Origin: Streptomyces peucetius
GTDB taxonomy: Bacteria; Actinomycetota; Actinomycetes; Streptomycetales; Streptomycetaceae
Reading direction: 5' to 3'
Assembly (NCBI RefSeq): GCF_025854275.1
Contig: NZ_CP107567.1
Span: 2,728,001 to 2,792,000 of the forward strand
Length of the DNA stretch: 64,000 bases
Part shown: positions 55,941 to 64,000 of the stretch, in pieces
How the letters are laid out: the number at the start of each line of letters is the position of its first letter
Position numbering within the stretch: the first letter of the stretch is position 1
The notes under the pieces: generated by a model
Told to the model about the DNA's origin: nothing
The model's input: only the letters and a program-made list of their open reading frames with translations
The model's database searches: none
Program-made: the position numbers and the translations under genes

Positions 55941-57551
55941 TCACTGCGCCGGCCACGGCACCTGCGGCGAGCGGTAGTAGTCGATCCCGAGCGCCGACAG
56001 CCGCGGCCCCTGTGCAGCGAGCCGCACCTTGTAGGTGTCCCAGTCGTGCGTGGACGCCGGCGACCACCCGAGCTCGGCGACACCGGGCAGCCGCGGGAAC
56101 GCCATCTGGTCGATGTGCGCGTCGCTCGAGATGGTCTCCGTCCACAGCGGCGCCTCGACGCCCTTGACGGCGCTCGCGGGCGCGCCCGGCAGATAGGTCC
56201 CCGGGTCCCAGTCGTAGGACCGCCGCACCTCGACGTAACCGGCCCAGGAGAGGCCCAGCTTGGTCTCCTTGTTGTACTTCATGTCGAGGTAGACCCGGTC
56301 GGCCGGCGAGAGGATCAGCCCGGTGCCGTTCCTGGCCGCCTCCGCCACCTGCTCCTTCTCCGCCTGGCCGGTGCCGTCGAGGCCCCAGTACTGGGCCAGT
56401 GCGCCCTGCTGCGGGCTCGCCCCGGTCAACTGGTGCCAGCCGATGACGGTCTTGCCGTACTTGGCGACGATCGGCTGCACCTTGTTCATGAACGCCACGT
56501 AGTCCGCGTGGCTGGTGGAGTGCGCCTCGTCGCCGCCGATGTGGATGTACCGGCCGGGTGTGAGCGCCGCCAGCTCGCGGATCACGTCGTCCACGAAGTC
56601 GTACGTGATCTCCTTCCGCACGCACAGCGAGCTGAAGCCGACGGCCGTGCCGGTGTACAGGGGCGGGGCGACGCCGTCGCAGTTGAGCTCGGCGTACGAG
56701 GCGAGGGCGGCGTTGGTGTGGCCGGGCATGTCGATCTCCGGCACGACCTCCAGGTGGCGGGAGGAGGCGTAGCGGACGATCTCCTTGTAGTCGGCCTTGG
56801 TGTAGTGGCCGCCGGGGCCGCCGCCCACCTGGGTGGAGCCGCCGTACGTGGCCAGCCGCGGCCACGAGTCGACGGCGATGCGCCAGCCCTGGTCGTCGGA
56901 GAGATGGAGATGCAGTTTGTTGATCTTGTAGAGCGCCACGTGGTCGATGTAGCGCTTGACCTGGTCGACGGTGAGGAAGTGCCGTGAGACGTCCAGCATC
57001 GCGCCGCGGTGGGCGTAGCGCGGGCTGTCCGTGATGGTGCCGCCCGCGACCTGCCAGGGACCGCTCTGCCGGGTGTCCGACTCGACGGCGGCGGGCAGCA
57101 GCTGACGCAGTGTCTGCACACCGCGGAAGAGCCCGGCCGGACGGTGGGCGGTGATGGTGACGCCCTCGGGCGCGGACCGCAGGCGGTAGCCCTCCTCGCC
57201 CAGGGCGCTCTCGTCCGCCGCAAGCCGGAGCCGGACGGAACGGGCCGCGGGCTGTGTGGTGACCGGCAGGGCGTAGCCGGTCGACGGGCGCAGCACCTCC
57301 GCGAGGCGCTCACCGACGGCCCGCGCCTCGGGCGAGGCGTCGGTCCGGATGCGGGCCCCGGCGGTCAGGGTGAAGGGCGCGCCGGCGGGGCTGACGGAGG
57401 CGGGTGCGGGGACGACCTGGCCGAGCGGCCGGACGGTGGGGGCGTGTTCCGCGCCGGAGGCGGCGGCCGCCGGGACGGAGCCGGAGAGGGCGGCCGCCGT
57501 GACGAGCAGGAGTGAACCGAGCAGTCGGGGAATCGGTCGGGGCTGACTCAC
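55941..57551 (-). CDS. Secreted beta-N-acetylhexosaminidase, glycoside hydrolase family 20
   Basis: 536 residues from a GTG at 57551 with AAGGGA nine bases upstream. Signal peptide PRLLGSLLLVTAAALSGSVPAAAA. GH20b domain about 45-170, then the catalytic barrel with RGAMLDVSRHFLTVDQVKRY, LHLHLSDDQGWRI, EIDMPGHTNAAL and the catalytic pair in HIGGDEAHSTS (Asp-Glu). Uses substrate-assisted catalysis to release GlcNAc from chitobiose. It corresponds to the well-studied S. coelicolor enzyme SCO2786. A DasR-type site lies 83 bp upstream. Confidence 0.93.
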   Translation of the reverse strand: MSQPRPIPRLLGSLLLVTAAALSGSVPAAAASGAEHAPTVRPLGQVVPAPASVSPAGAPFTLTAGARIRTDASPEARAVGERLAEVLRPSTGYALPVTTQPAARSVRLRLAADESALGEEGYRLRSAPEGVTITAHRPAGLFRGVQTLRQLLPAAVESDTRQSGPWQVAGGTITDSPRYAHRGAMLDVSRHFLTVDQVKRYIDHVALYKINKLHLHLSDDQGWRIAVDSWPRLATYGGSTQVGGGPGGHYTKADYKEIVRYASSRHLEVVPEIDMPGHTNAALASYAELNCDGVAPPLYTGTAVGFSSLCVRKEITYDFVDDVIRELAALTPGRYIHIGGDEAHSTSHADYVAFMNKVQPIVAKYGKTVIGWHQLTGASPQQGALAQYWGLDGTGQAEKEQVAEAARNGTGLILSPADRVYLDMKYNKETKLGLSWAGYVEVRRSYDWDPGTYLPGAPASAVKGVEAPLWTETISSDAHIDQMAFPRLPGVAELGWSPASTHDWDTYKVRLAAQGPRLSALGIDYYRSPQVPWPAQ

Positions 57552-57633
57552 AGGCTGGGTCCCTTCGACGGATGTCGTCTGTGCGCAGAGCAACCAGACT
57601 GTCACCATGCGTACCGTGCGCCTCAACTGCGGT

Positions 57634-57649
57634 CAAGGTGTAGACCACT
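57634..57649. promoter_or_regulatory. DasR-responsive element (dre)
   Basis: CAAGGTGTAGACCACT matches the dre consensus ACTGGTCTAGACCACT at 12 of 16 positions, including the TAGACCACT half. It sits between the divergent GH20 gene (start 57551) and 57680, so GlcNAc-phosphate control of the hexosaminidase is expected. Confidence 0.75.
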
Positions 57650-57679
57650 TGCTCGTTCCTCCGGTGAAAGAATCCCCTC

Positions 57680-58576
57680 ATGGTGGAAATCATCCAGAAG
57701 GACGGGACCTGGACGTTCGACGGGGACACGGTGCGCATCGTCCCGGGCAGTGACAAGAGCGTGAGCCCGCTGCGCCGGACCCTGGGGGAAGTCGCGGTAC
57801 CGCTCGGGGCGTTGGCCGGCATCTCGTTCGAACCCGGCAAGAAGGCGGGCCGTCTGCGACTGCGGCTGCGTGACGGCGCGGACCCGCTGCTCCAGATCAC
57901 CGCCGGCAGGCTGGAGGACGCCTGGGACCCGTACCGGCTGAGCGTGGAGCCGGGGCGCACCGGTGTCGCCGAGTACTTCGTCGACGAGGTGCGCCACGCG
58001 CTGCTGCTGGAGCAGGTGGAGTCGGGCCCGCTGGACGGCTACGTACTGCCGGGGCCGCCGCTGCCGATCACGGTCGGCGCCGGGGACGGGACGGCCACGT
58101 TCGACGGCGAGCGGATCCGCCTGGAGTGGAACTGGAAGACGGAGGAGTCGAAGCAGGCGGGCGGCCCGCGCACGCTGGCGCTCGACGACGTGCGCGCGGT
58201 GGAGTGGCTGCCCGCCGCCGGACTGGAGAACGGCTATCTGCGGTTCCGGACGACACCGGAACCGGTCAGGACCCCGCCCAAGCACGATCCGCACGCGGTG
58301 GAGCTGTGGGGCTTCCGCAAGGACCCCCTCATGGCCCTGCTCGCGGCGGCGGTCGTCGCACGCCTGCCGCACCCTTACGCGGCCGGTACGGCGCAGTCCG
58401 CACCGGCGCCGTCGGCACAGACGCGTGGGACTGCCGGGCCGGACGGCTCGACCGGGGCGGACGATCACGACGTGCTGCTGCGCAGGCTGCGCGAACTGGG
58501 CGAGCTTCATCAGGCCGGGATACTGACCGAGGACGAGTTCAGCACCGCGAAACAGGCCGTCCTCAAACGAATGTGA
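57680..58576 (+). CDS. DUF4429/SHOCT-domain protein
   Basis: 298 residues, MVEIIQKDGTWTFDGDTVRIV. Two related beta-rich repeats (DGTWTFDGDTVRI near residue 10 and DGTATFDGERIRLEW near 137) form the DUF4429 part. The C-terminal 30 residues (LLRRLRELGELHQAGILTEDEFSTAKQAVL) are a SHOCT motif, a short helical oligomerisation/membrane-association element. Cytoplasmic; function unknown. Conserved at this place in streptomycetes. Ends just before a small terminator. Confidence 0.85.
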   Translation: MVEIIQKDGTWTFDGDTVRIVPGSDKSVSPLRRTLGEVAVPLGALAGISFEPGKKAGRLRLRLRDGADPLLQITAGRLEDAWDPYRLSVEPGRTGVAEYFVDEVRHALLLEQVESGPLDGYVLPGPPLPITVGAGDGTATFDGERIRLEWNWKTEESKQAGGPRTLALDDVRAVEWLPAAGLENGYLRFRTTPEPVRTPPKHDPHAVELWGFRKDPLMALLAAAVVARLPHPYAAGTAQSAPAPSAQTRGTAGPDGSTGADDHDVLLRRLRELGELHQAGILTEDEFSTAKQAVLKRM

Positions 58577-58583
58577 GCTATCT

Positions 58584-58603
58584 CCTGCCCGGAATCGGGC
58601 AGG
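58584..58603 (+). terminator. Terminator after DUF4429 gene
   Basis: An 8-bp stem, CCTGCCCG (58584-58591) with CGGGCAGG (58596-58603), a 4-base loop GAAT, followed by ATTCTTG. Directly after the stop at 58576. Confidence 0.7.
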
Positions 58604-58664
58604 ATTCTTGCAGACGGGAGCGTCCACCCTCCAATATCTACGGGTGCTCGAACCTCGCCAGTCA

Positions 58665-58931
58665 GTGCGCACGTCGCACGACGACCTCATCGACCACCTG
58701 GTGCGCAGCACCGCGCTCCAGCGCGGTGAAGCCGCCCGGGTGATCCTCGACGTACTGGCGTACTTCGACGAGACGACCGAGGAGTTCGTCCGCCGCCGCC
58801 ACCGCGAACTGCAGTCCGGCGGCGCCGTGAACTCCGCGATCTTCGAGCGGATCGCGGCCGAACTCCCGCACCGCGCCGTGGCGCCGCCGGAGCTCTCGCT
58901 CCGCCAGCTGCGCCGCATCGTCTACGGCTGA
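58665..58931 (+). CDS. Small conserved Streptomyces protein of unknown function
   Basis: 88 residues from a GTG at 58665 (RTSHDDLIDHLVRSTALQRG); a GTG at 58644 is equally possible. Helical, basic protein: EAARVILDVLAYFDETTEEFVRRRHRELQ, ending ELSLRQLRRIVYG. The helix and Arg pattern resembles small nucleoid or DNA-associated proteins, but no family is recognised. It is conserved directly upstream of glmS in streptomycetes and may be co-transcribed with it (52 bp gap). Confidence 0.75.
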   Translation: MRTSHDDLIDHLVRSTALQRGEAARVILDVLAYFDETTEEFVRRRHRELQSGGAVNSAIFERIAAELPHRAVAPPELSLRQLRRIVYG

Positions 58932-58983
58932 GCAGCCCGTCAGGGCCGGGCACACATCTGATCTATGGAGGGGCAGAAACCGT

Positions 58984-60801
58984 ATGTGCGGAATCGTCGG
59001 ATACATCGGCAGGCGTGATGTGGCTCCGCTGCTGCTGGAGGGCCTGCAGCGGCTGGAGTACCGGGGTTACGACTCCGCGGGTGTGGTGATCAACAGCCCC
59101 AGGTCGGCCGGGCTGAAAATGGTCAAGGCCAAGGGCCGCGTCCGCGACCTCGAGGCCCGCGTCCCCAAGCGCTTCGCCGGCACCACCGGCATCGCGCACA
59201 CCCGCTGGGCCACCCACGGCGTCCCGAGCGACGAGAACGCCCACCCCCACCTGTCGCCCGACAACCAGGTCGCCGTCGTCCACAACGGCATCATCGACAA
59301 CGCCGCCGAGCTGCGCGCCAAGCTCGAGGCCGACGGGGTCGTCTTCGCCTCCGAGACCGACACCGAGGTGCTCACCCACCTGATCGCGCGTGCCCAGGCC
59401 GAGACCCTCGAGGAGAAGGTCCGCCAGGCGCTGAAGCTGATCGACGGCACGTACGGCATCGCCGTCATGCACGCCGCCTTCCCCGACCGCATCGTGGTGG
59501 CCCGCAACGGCTCCCCGGTCGTCCTCGGCATCGGCGAGAAGGAGATGTTCGTCGCCTCCGACGTCGCCGCCCTCGTCGCCCACACCCGCCAGGTCGTCAC
59601 CCTCGACGACGGCGAGATGGCCACCCTGAAGGCCGACGACTTCCGTACGTACACCACCGAGGGCTCGACGACGACGGCCACCCCGACCACCGTGGAGTGG
59701 GAGGCCGAGTCGTACGACATGGGCGGCCACGACACGTACATGCACAAGGAGATCTCCGAGCAGCCCGACGCGGTCGACCGCGTGCTGCGCGGCCGGATCG
59801 ACGACCGGTTCAACACCGTGCACCTGGGCGGCCTGAACCTGGACGCGCGCGAGGCCCGCTCCATCCGCCGTGTGAAGATCCTCGGCTGCGGCACCTCGTA
59901 CCACGCGGGCCTGATCGGCGCCGGGCTCATCGAGTCCCTCGCCCGTATCCCCGCCGACGCGGAGCCGGCCTCCGAGTTCCGCTACCGCAACCCGGTCGTG
60001 GACCCCGACACCCTCTACATCGCCGTCTCCCAGTCCGGCGAGACGTACGACGTGCTCGCGGCCGTCCAGGAGCTGAAGCGCAAGGGCGGCCGGGTGCTCG
60101 GCGTCGTGAACGTCGTCGGCTCGGCGATCGCCCGTGAGGCGGACGGCGGCACGTACGTCCACGCCGGCCCGGAGGTCTGCGTCGTCTCCACCAAGTGCTT
60201 CACCAACACGGTGGTCGCCTTCGCGCTGATCGCCCTGCACCTGGGCCGCATCCGCGACCTGTCGGTCTCCGAGGGCCGGCGGATCATCGACGGTCTGCGC
60301 AGGCTGCCGGCCCAGATCAGCGAGATCCTCGAGTCGGAGGGCGAGATCAAGAAGCTCGCCGAGCAGTACGCGGACGCCAAGTCGATGATGTTCATCGGCC
60401 GGGTGCGCGGCTATCCGGTGGCCCTCGAGGCGTCCCTGAAGCTCAAGGAGATCTCCTACATCCACGCGGAGGCCTATCCGGCCTCCGAGCTCAAGCACGG
60501 CCCGCTCGCACTGATCGAGCCCGCGCTGCCGACCGTCGCGATCGTGCCGGACGACGAGCTGCTGGAGAAGAACCGGGCGGCGCTGGAGGAGATCAAGGCA
60601 CGCAGCGGCCGGATCCTCGCGGTCGCCCACCGCGAGCAGGAGAAGGCGGACCACACCATCGTGGTGCCGAAGAACGAGGACGAGCTGGACCCGATCCTGA
60701 TGGGCATCCCGCTCCAGCTGCTCGCCTACCACACCGCGCTGTCGCTCGGCCGGGACATCGACAAGCCGCGCAACCTCGCGAAGTCGGTCACCGTCGAGTA
60801 G
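58984..60801 (+). CDS. glmS: Glutamine:fructose-6-phosphate aminotransferase (isomerising)
   Basis: 605 residues; ATG 58984 with GGAGGGG nine bases upstream. N-terminal glutaminase with catalytic Cys2 in MCGIVGYIG, then HTRWATHG and HNGIIDN; C-terminal isomerase with two SIS domains (CGTSYHAGLIGAGLIE, SQSGETYD, IHAEAYPASELKHGPLALIE), ending KSVTVE. Makes glucosamine-6-phosphate for cell wall. It corresponds to S. coelicolor glmS2 (SCO2789, from memory). Sits beside a GH20 hexosaminidase under DasR-type control, so amino-sugar supply genes are grouped here. Confidence 0.95.
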   Translation: MCGIVGYIGRRDVAPLLLEGLQRLEYRGYDSAGVVINSPRSAGLKMVKAKGRVRDLEARVPKRFAGTTGIAHTRWATHGVPSDENAHPHLSPDNQVAVVHNGIIDNAAELRAKLEADGVVFASETDTEVLTHLIARAQAETLEEKVRQALKLIDGTYGIAVMHAAFPDRIVVARNGSPVVLGIGEKEMFVASDVAALVAHTRQVVTLDDGEMATLKADDFRTYTTEGSTTTATPTTVEWEAESYDMGGHDTYMHKEISEQPDAVDRVLRGRIDDRFNTVHLGGLNLDAREARSIRRVKILGCGTSYHAGLIGAGLIESLARIPADAEPASEFRYRNPVVDPDTLYIAVSQSGETYDVLAAVQELKRKGGRVLGVVNVVGSAIAREADGGTYVHAGPEVCVVSTKCFTNTVVAFALIALHLGRIRDLSVSEGRRIIDGLRRLPAQISEILESEGEIKKLAEQYADAKSMMFIGRVRGYPVALEASLKLKEISYIHAEAYPASELKHGPLALIEPALPTVAIVPDDELLEKNRAALEEIKARSGRILAVAHREQEKADHTIVVPKNEDELDPILMGIPLQLLAYHTALSLGRDIDKPRNLAKSVTVE

Positions 60802-60860
60802 CACTGCCGCACCCGCCCTGTGGCGAGTGAGCCGAAGGGGCGCGCGGCTGTCGAAAGGGA

Positions 60861-60892
60861 GTGGGGGCACCTCCCGCCGACGGCGGGGGGAG
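60861..60892. repeat. Palindromic intergenic repeat, copy 1
   Basis: Starts GTGGGGGCACCTCCC and ends GGCGGGGGGAG; can fold as a hairpin through CTCCC/GGGAG. This is a frequent intergenic repeat type in Streptomyces. Bases 60802-60860 hold nothing else. Confidence 0.7.
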
Positions 60893-60911
60893 CGCGGAGG
60901 TCCCGAGGAAC

Positions 60912-60944
60912 GTGGGGGCACCTCCCGGACGAAGTCTGGGGGAG
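60912..60944. repeat. Palindromic intergenic repeat, copy 2
   Basis: The same first 16 bases as copy 1 (GTGGGGGCACCTCCCG) and the same GGGGGAG end, with a different middle (ACGAAGTCT). Placed 51 bp after copy 1. Confidence 0.7.
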
Positions 60945-61016
60945 GACCGAGCACGATCGACCGTCGACAGACGCAGAGAGCGCCCTGGAGGCGAACCGAG
61001 CCTCAAGCAGAAGGAG

Positions 61017-61063
61017 AGCGCCCTCCGTGCGCGCCACCGGCGCGACGGAGGGCGCTCCCCTTT
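61017..61063. terminator. Terminator between glmS and the convergent transporter gene
   Basis: Stem AGCGCCCTCCGT (61017-61028) with 61045-61056, continued after one bulged G by CGCGCC/GGCGCG with a 3-base loop, then CCCCTTTCCC. About 215 bp after the glmS stop. Confidence 0.8.
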
Positions 61064-61118
61064 CCCGGCCGGTGCCGCCCGGAGCACCGGCCCTTCTGCT
61101 GCCGTGAGGCCCGCGACC

Positions 61119-61694
61119 TCAGCCGGTGGCCGTCACTCCCCGGCGGCCGGCAGCGCGTCCGGTGAACGTGGGCCACTTGGCGAGCGCCGCCGTCGCGCCG
61201 TACCAGGCCACCAGGCCCGCCACCGCGCCGACCCAGCCGCCGGCCTTGGCGAGCCCCTCGTTGCCCGCGAAAGCGGCGATGCCGCCCAGCAGCAGCGCGA
61301 GGGTCAGCAGCCCGTACACGCCCTGGCCCAGCACGCCGCTGCCGGAGGCCGCGGCGGTCAGGGTCAGCGCGAGCAGCGCCCACAGCAGCATGAAGAGCCC
61401 TGCCGCCTCGGCCGAGGTCTCCGCGCCGACGGCGGTGCCCCAGGTGAACCAGAACGCGCCGAGTCCGGCGAACGCCGTGCCCGAACCGCCGTTGCCGGCA
61501 CGGAACTCGAGCAGGCCGACGACGAAGAGCGCCACTCCGCCGACCCAGGTGGCGAGCGCGGCCGTGTCCGCCGCCGTCACGTTGTCGATCACGCCGGTGT
61601 TGCCGACGCCGAACGCCAACAGGGTCAGACCGAGGGCGAGATGGCCGAGAGTCGAAGTAGAACCAGCGCTTCCCGCAGAGACGTTGTTGTCCAC
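61119..61694 (-). CDS. GPR1/FUN34/YaaH (acetate uptake) family membrane protein
   Basis: 191 residues from a GTG at 61694 with AGGAAGGGAG upstream. Six hydrophobic segments with family features: LGHLALGLTLLAFGVGNTG, then LFVVGLLEFRAGNGGSGTAFAGLGAFWFTWG and LFMLLWALLALTLT. Homologues transport acetate or succinate (SatP/AceTr). The classical NPAPLGL signature is degenerate here, so the substrate is uncertain. Convergent with glmS. Confidence 0.75.
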   Translation of the reverse strand: MDNNVSAGSAGSTSTLGHLALGLTLLAFGVGNTGVIDNVTAADTAALATWVGGVALFVVGLLEFRAGNGGSGTAFAGLGAFWFTWGTAVGAETSAEAAGLFMLLWALLALTLTAAASGSGVLGQGVYGLLTLALLLGGIAAFAGNEGLAKAGGWVGAVAGLVAWYGATAALAKWPTFTGRAAGRRGVTATG

Positions 61695-61874
61695 GGCGGG
61701 CTCCCTTCCTGTCCTGTGCAGTTGTGCTGCAAGTGCCGCTGTTCCCAGGACCGTTATGTACCCTTCACAAGCGCACAATCCACCTGCTACGGATGGGTAG
61801 CTTCTGCGGTGCCGGAGAAGTCCGAACAGGAAGGGGGACATTGACGCCGCCTCAGCGGCAGCCCGGGTACGGGA

Positions 61875-62396
61875 CTACGGGATGACGACCACCGGGCGCT
61901 GCGCGCGCTTAGCGAGCCGCCCCGCAACCGAGCCGAAAAGCCGGCCGACGATTCCGTGCGTGGAGCCGACCACGATCGCGTCGGCCGAGTACTCACGGCC
62001 GACCTCTTCCAGTTCATGACAGATGTCGCCGCCGCGCTCGACCAGGATCCAGGGCACCTCGGTGAGGTAGTCCGCGCAGGCCAGCTCCAGGCCGAGGACC
62101 TCGGTGCGGTGGTCCGGCACATCCACGAAGACGGGCGGCTCGCAGCCGGCCCAGACGGTGGTGGGCAGCCGGTTGGCGACATGGACGATGATCAGCCCGG
62201 ACCCGGTCCGCCGCGCCATTCCGATGGCGTAGGCGAGCGCCCGCTCACTGGAGGTGGATCCGTCGAAACCCACGACGACTCCGTGCCGGAAGGCGGGATC
62301 GCAGGAATGGCGTGCTTCTTCCGCCGCCCGCAGGTCCGACAGGGGATCGGCTACCTGCTTGCGGTCCGCGGGTTCGGGAATTTCGTGACCGGCCAT
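61875..62396 (-). CDS. Universal stress protein (UspA family)
   Basis: 173 residues. The Usp fold begins at about residue 40 with GVVVGFDGSTSSERALAYAI and ends with the ATP-binding pattern G-2x-G-9x-G(S) in VVGSTHGIVGRLFGSVAGRL, followed by RPVVVIP. An N-terminal extension of about 35 residues rich in Asp/Arg. Single-domain ATP-binding type. Confidence 0.88.
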   Translation of the reverse strand: MAGHEIPEPADRKQVADPLSDLRAAEEARHSCDPAFRHGVVVGFDGSTSSERALAYAIGMARRTGSGLIIVHVANRLPTTVWAGCEPPVFVDVPDHRTEVLGLELACADYLTEVPWILVERGGDICHELEEVGREYSADAIVVGSTHGIVGRLFGSVAGRLAKRAQRPVVVIP

Positions 62397-62693
62397 CGGT
62401 GTCTCGGCGAAGGAGGTCCTCTTCGGAGGGATCGACTGAGGGAGCTGCGTCGGCTGGGGCGGCGGAGCCGTGTCCGGGAATCATCTTCCCAACCCCATAC
62501 CCCAAGGGTACGGCGACACTCCTCTCCTGCCCAGGGCCTGCGGCCCCCATGCGCGACGTTCCAGGGAGCATGCCCGAGCGGGCCCGGGATCGCAATGCCG
62601 CTTGGCCACTACAGCCGTCTGCGCGCCGTGCGGTGACCGGATGACCGCGGCCCTCGTTGGCCACGGGCCACCCGCCGCCACCAGGAGACCCAC

Positions 62694-63092
62694 GTGCCCG
62701 CACGACCGTCCGGACCCGCCCGCTCTCCCCGCCGCGCCACCGGCCCCTCACCCTCGCGGCCGCCCTCCTCGCGACGGGGTCCCTCGCGGCCGCCCTCGTG
62801 CCGGCCGTCCGACCCGACGGGCGAGATCGTCCGCTGGGGAGCATTCAGCTGTCTGCTGGTCCCCGTCGTGCTCGTCGTGTACGGGACGTCCGTCGGCGGC
62901 GCGGCCGCCGCCGCCCTCGGCCTCGCGGCGGTGACCGCGGCCTGCCGGGTCCTGCTGCGGCACTCCGAGCGGACCGCGGCGCGGTGCCGCGCCGCGGTGG
63001 ACACGCCACCCACCGGAAGCCGTGACTCCGGTACCGTCCCGAGGGCGCGCCGCGGCGCACGGCACGGATCGAGGCGCACTCCGGGCGGCTGA
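62694..63092 (+). CDS. Small membrane protein of unknown function
   Basis: 132 residues from a GTG at 62694 with AGGAG nine bases upstream. A basic Pro/Arg/Ser-rich N-terminus of about 45 residues, then two hydrophobic segments (GAFSCLLVPVVLVVYG and AAAAALGLAAVTAACRVLL), then a basic tail. No recognised family. The 297 bp before it (62397-62693) contain no other gene or motif that I can support. Confidence 0.5.
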   Translation: MPARPSGPARSPRRATGPSPSRPPSSRRGPSRPPSCRPSDPTGEIVRWGAFSCLLVPVVLVVYGTSVGGAAAAALGLAAVTAACRVLLRHSERTAARCRAAVDTPPTGSRDSGTVPRARRGARHGSRRTPGG

Positions 63093-63482
63093 ACGGTTTT
63101 CGCGCGCGGGCCATCGCATGTTTTCAGCCAACTTCACCGCACAGCCCAAACCTTGCCGAAATGGCCTGCGAACCCCCTTGCCACCAGGGAGGAAAGGGCC
63201 GAGGGCGGCGTCCGCACCCTACGGGGACGGGCCATGCCCGTGAGGCGCACTTCCCTGCGGGCCCCCCTGAGTGAAACGCTTCGTGATCGAATGCATCGCG
63301 CCAAGTTGCCATGTCGACATAGCAGGGCATCCCGAACGTGTCACACCGGCGCCACGGGACGCAGTAGATTCGATCATGAGTATCGAAGGCCGGGGGACTC
63401 GTGCAGAACCGAGGGGAAACGTGCAGGAGCGAAAGGCCCGAAACGAACGGGGAGACGCGCACTTCGAGGGGGGTTTAGCGTC
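63093..63482 (+). promoter_or_regulatory. adpA upstream regulatory region and long leader
   Basis: 390 bp with lower GC than the neighbours. In other streptomycetes the adpA promoter region is a hub bound by regulators such as AdpA itself, BldD and gamma-butyrolactone receptors. I do not claim individual sites. The adpA ribosome binding site is GAGGGGGG at 63466-63473, nine bases before ATG. Confidence 0.55.
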
Positions 63483-63486
63483 ATGA
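63376..63486 (+). CDS. Possible leader peptide overlapping the adpA start
   Basis: ATG 63376 opens a 36-codon frame (MSIEGRGTRAEPRGN, ending HFEGGLAS) whose TGA overlaps the adpA ATG as ATGA. Charged, no hydrophobic part, no recognised homologue and no clear ribosome binding site. The same frame is open back to a GTG at 63271. It may be chance, but the exact stop/start overlap would couple translation to adpA. Confidence 0.3.
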   Translation: MSIEGRGTRAEPRGNVQERKARNERGDAHFEGGLAS

Positions 63487-64000
63487 GTCAGGACTCCGCC
63501 GCATCGGAGACGGCACGGAAGCTGTCCGGGCGCCGGCGACGGGAAGTCGTCGCCGTGCTGCTGTTCAGCGGCGGCCCTATATTCGAAAGTTCCATCCCGC
63601 TCTCGGTGTTCGGAATTGACCGTCAGGACGCCGGAGTTCCCCGCTACCGCCTGCTGGTGTGCGGGGGCGAGGACGGACCGCTGCGGACCACCGGCGGTCT
63701 GGAACTGACCACACCGTACGGCCTCGAGGCGATCAGCAGGGCCGGCACCGTCGTGGTGCCCGCCTGGCGCTCGATCACCTCGCCGCCACCGCCCGAGGCG
63801 CTCGATGCGCTGCGCCGGGCACACGAGGAAGGGGCCCGTATCGTCGGCCTGTGCACCGGGGCGTTCGTCCTGGCCGCGGCCGGCCTGCTCGACGGCCGCC
63901 CCGCCACGACCCACTGGATGTACGCCCCGACCCTGGCGAAGCGCTATCCGTCGGTGCACGTGGATCCGCGGGAGCTGTTCGTCGACGACGGGGATGTGCT
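63483..64000 (+). CDS. adpA: AraC-family global developmental regulator AdpA/BldH (N-terminal part)
   Basis: The frame runs off the window; 172 codons are present. MSQDSAASETARKLSGRRRR is followed by the ThiJ/PfpI/DJ-1-like dimerisation domain (VAVLLFSGGPIFESSIPLSV, FGIDRQDAGVPRYRLLVCGG, GLCTGAFVLAAAGLLDGRPA), which is almost invariant in Streptomyces AdpA proteins. The AraC-type DNA-binding domain and the well-known TTA leucine codon (bldA control) would lie beyond the window. It governs sporulation, aerial growth and secondary metabolism. Confidence 0.95.
   Translation, partial: MSQDSAASETARKLSGRRRREVVAVLLFSGGPIFESSIPLSVFGIDRQDAGVPRYRLLVCGGEDGPLRTTGGLELTTPYGLEAISRAGTVVVPAWRSITSPPPPEALDALRRAHEEGARIVGLCTGAFVLAAAGLLDGRPATTHWMYAPTLAKRYPSVHVDPRELFVDDGDV

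Overview
This window looks like chromosomal DNA from a Streptomyces or very close relative. GC content is very high, GTG starts and strong AGGAGG-type ribosome binding sites are common, long antisense shadow frames are everywhere, and the right end runs into adpA/bldH. From memory, the gene order resembles the S. coelicolor stretch from SCO2758 (GH3 hexosaminidase) to SCO2792 (adpA): agmatinase-like gene, PucR regulator, methylcrotonyl-CoA carboxylase genes, desE, GH20 hexosaminidase, glmS2, adpA. That comparison was not computed.

Left part (1-22.5 kb): the tail of a TIM-barrel isomerase-like gene; a divergent EamA exporter/LysR pair; a Tat-exported GH3 N-acetylglucosaminidase; a secreted S37 peptidase; a fused two-half ABC exporter; a TerD domain fused to a PD-(D/E)XK nuclease-like domain; an ABC-2 transporter divergent from a two-component system; and a TPP enzyme, ureohydrolase and sodium:solute symporter operon divergent from a PucR regulator. 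The TPP enzyme/ureohydrolase pair would fit arginine or guanidino-acid breakdown.

Middle (22.4-39.0 kb): a 16.5 kb block bounded by a perfect 33-bp direct repeat of the pucR 3' end (22427-22459 and 38931-38963). It looks like an integrated defence island. On the minus strand it carries rloA-rloB (AAA ATPase plus TOPRIM-like partner), hsdM, hsdS, an AIPR abortive-infection gene, hsdR and a YgjP-type metallopeptidase. Between AIPR and hsdR lie an XRE/DUF397 module, two small Streptomyces genes and two IS5-like insertion sequences. One IS has replaced the 3' end of the AIPR gene. No integrase is visible. hsdS/AIPR have much lower GC than the surroundings.

Right part (39-64 kb): a frameshifted SLATT-like two-TM gene and other gene debris; two lipoproteins; an acyl-CoA dehydrogenase/thioesterase pair; an antitoxin whose toxin is broken; a second two-component system; a TetR regulator with two clear operators in front of a leucine-catabolism (liu-type) operon; desE with its iron box; a frameshifted desF; then, without desABCD, directly a GH20 hexosaminidase with a DasR-type site; glmS; an acetate-transporter family gene; a universal stress protein; and the start of adpA. 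The loss of desferrioxamine biosynthesis with retention of the receptor, the repeat-bounded defence island and the TerD-nuclease fusion are the most notable points. Several single-base frameshifts could be either real decay or assembly errors.
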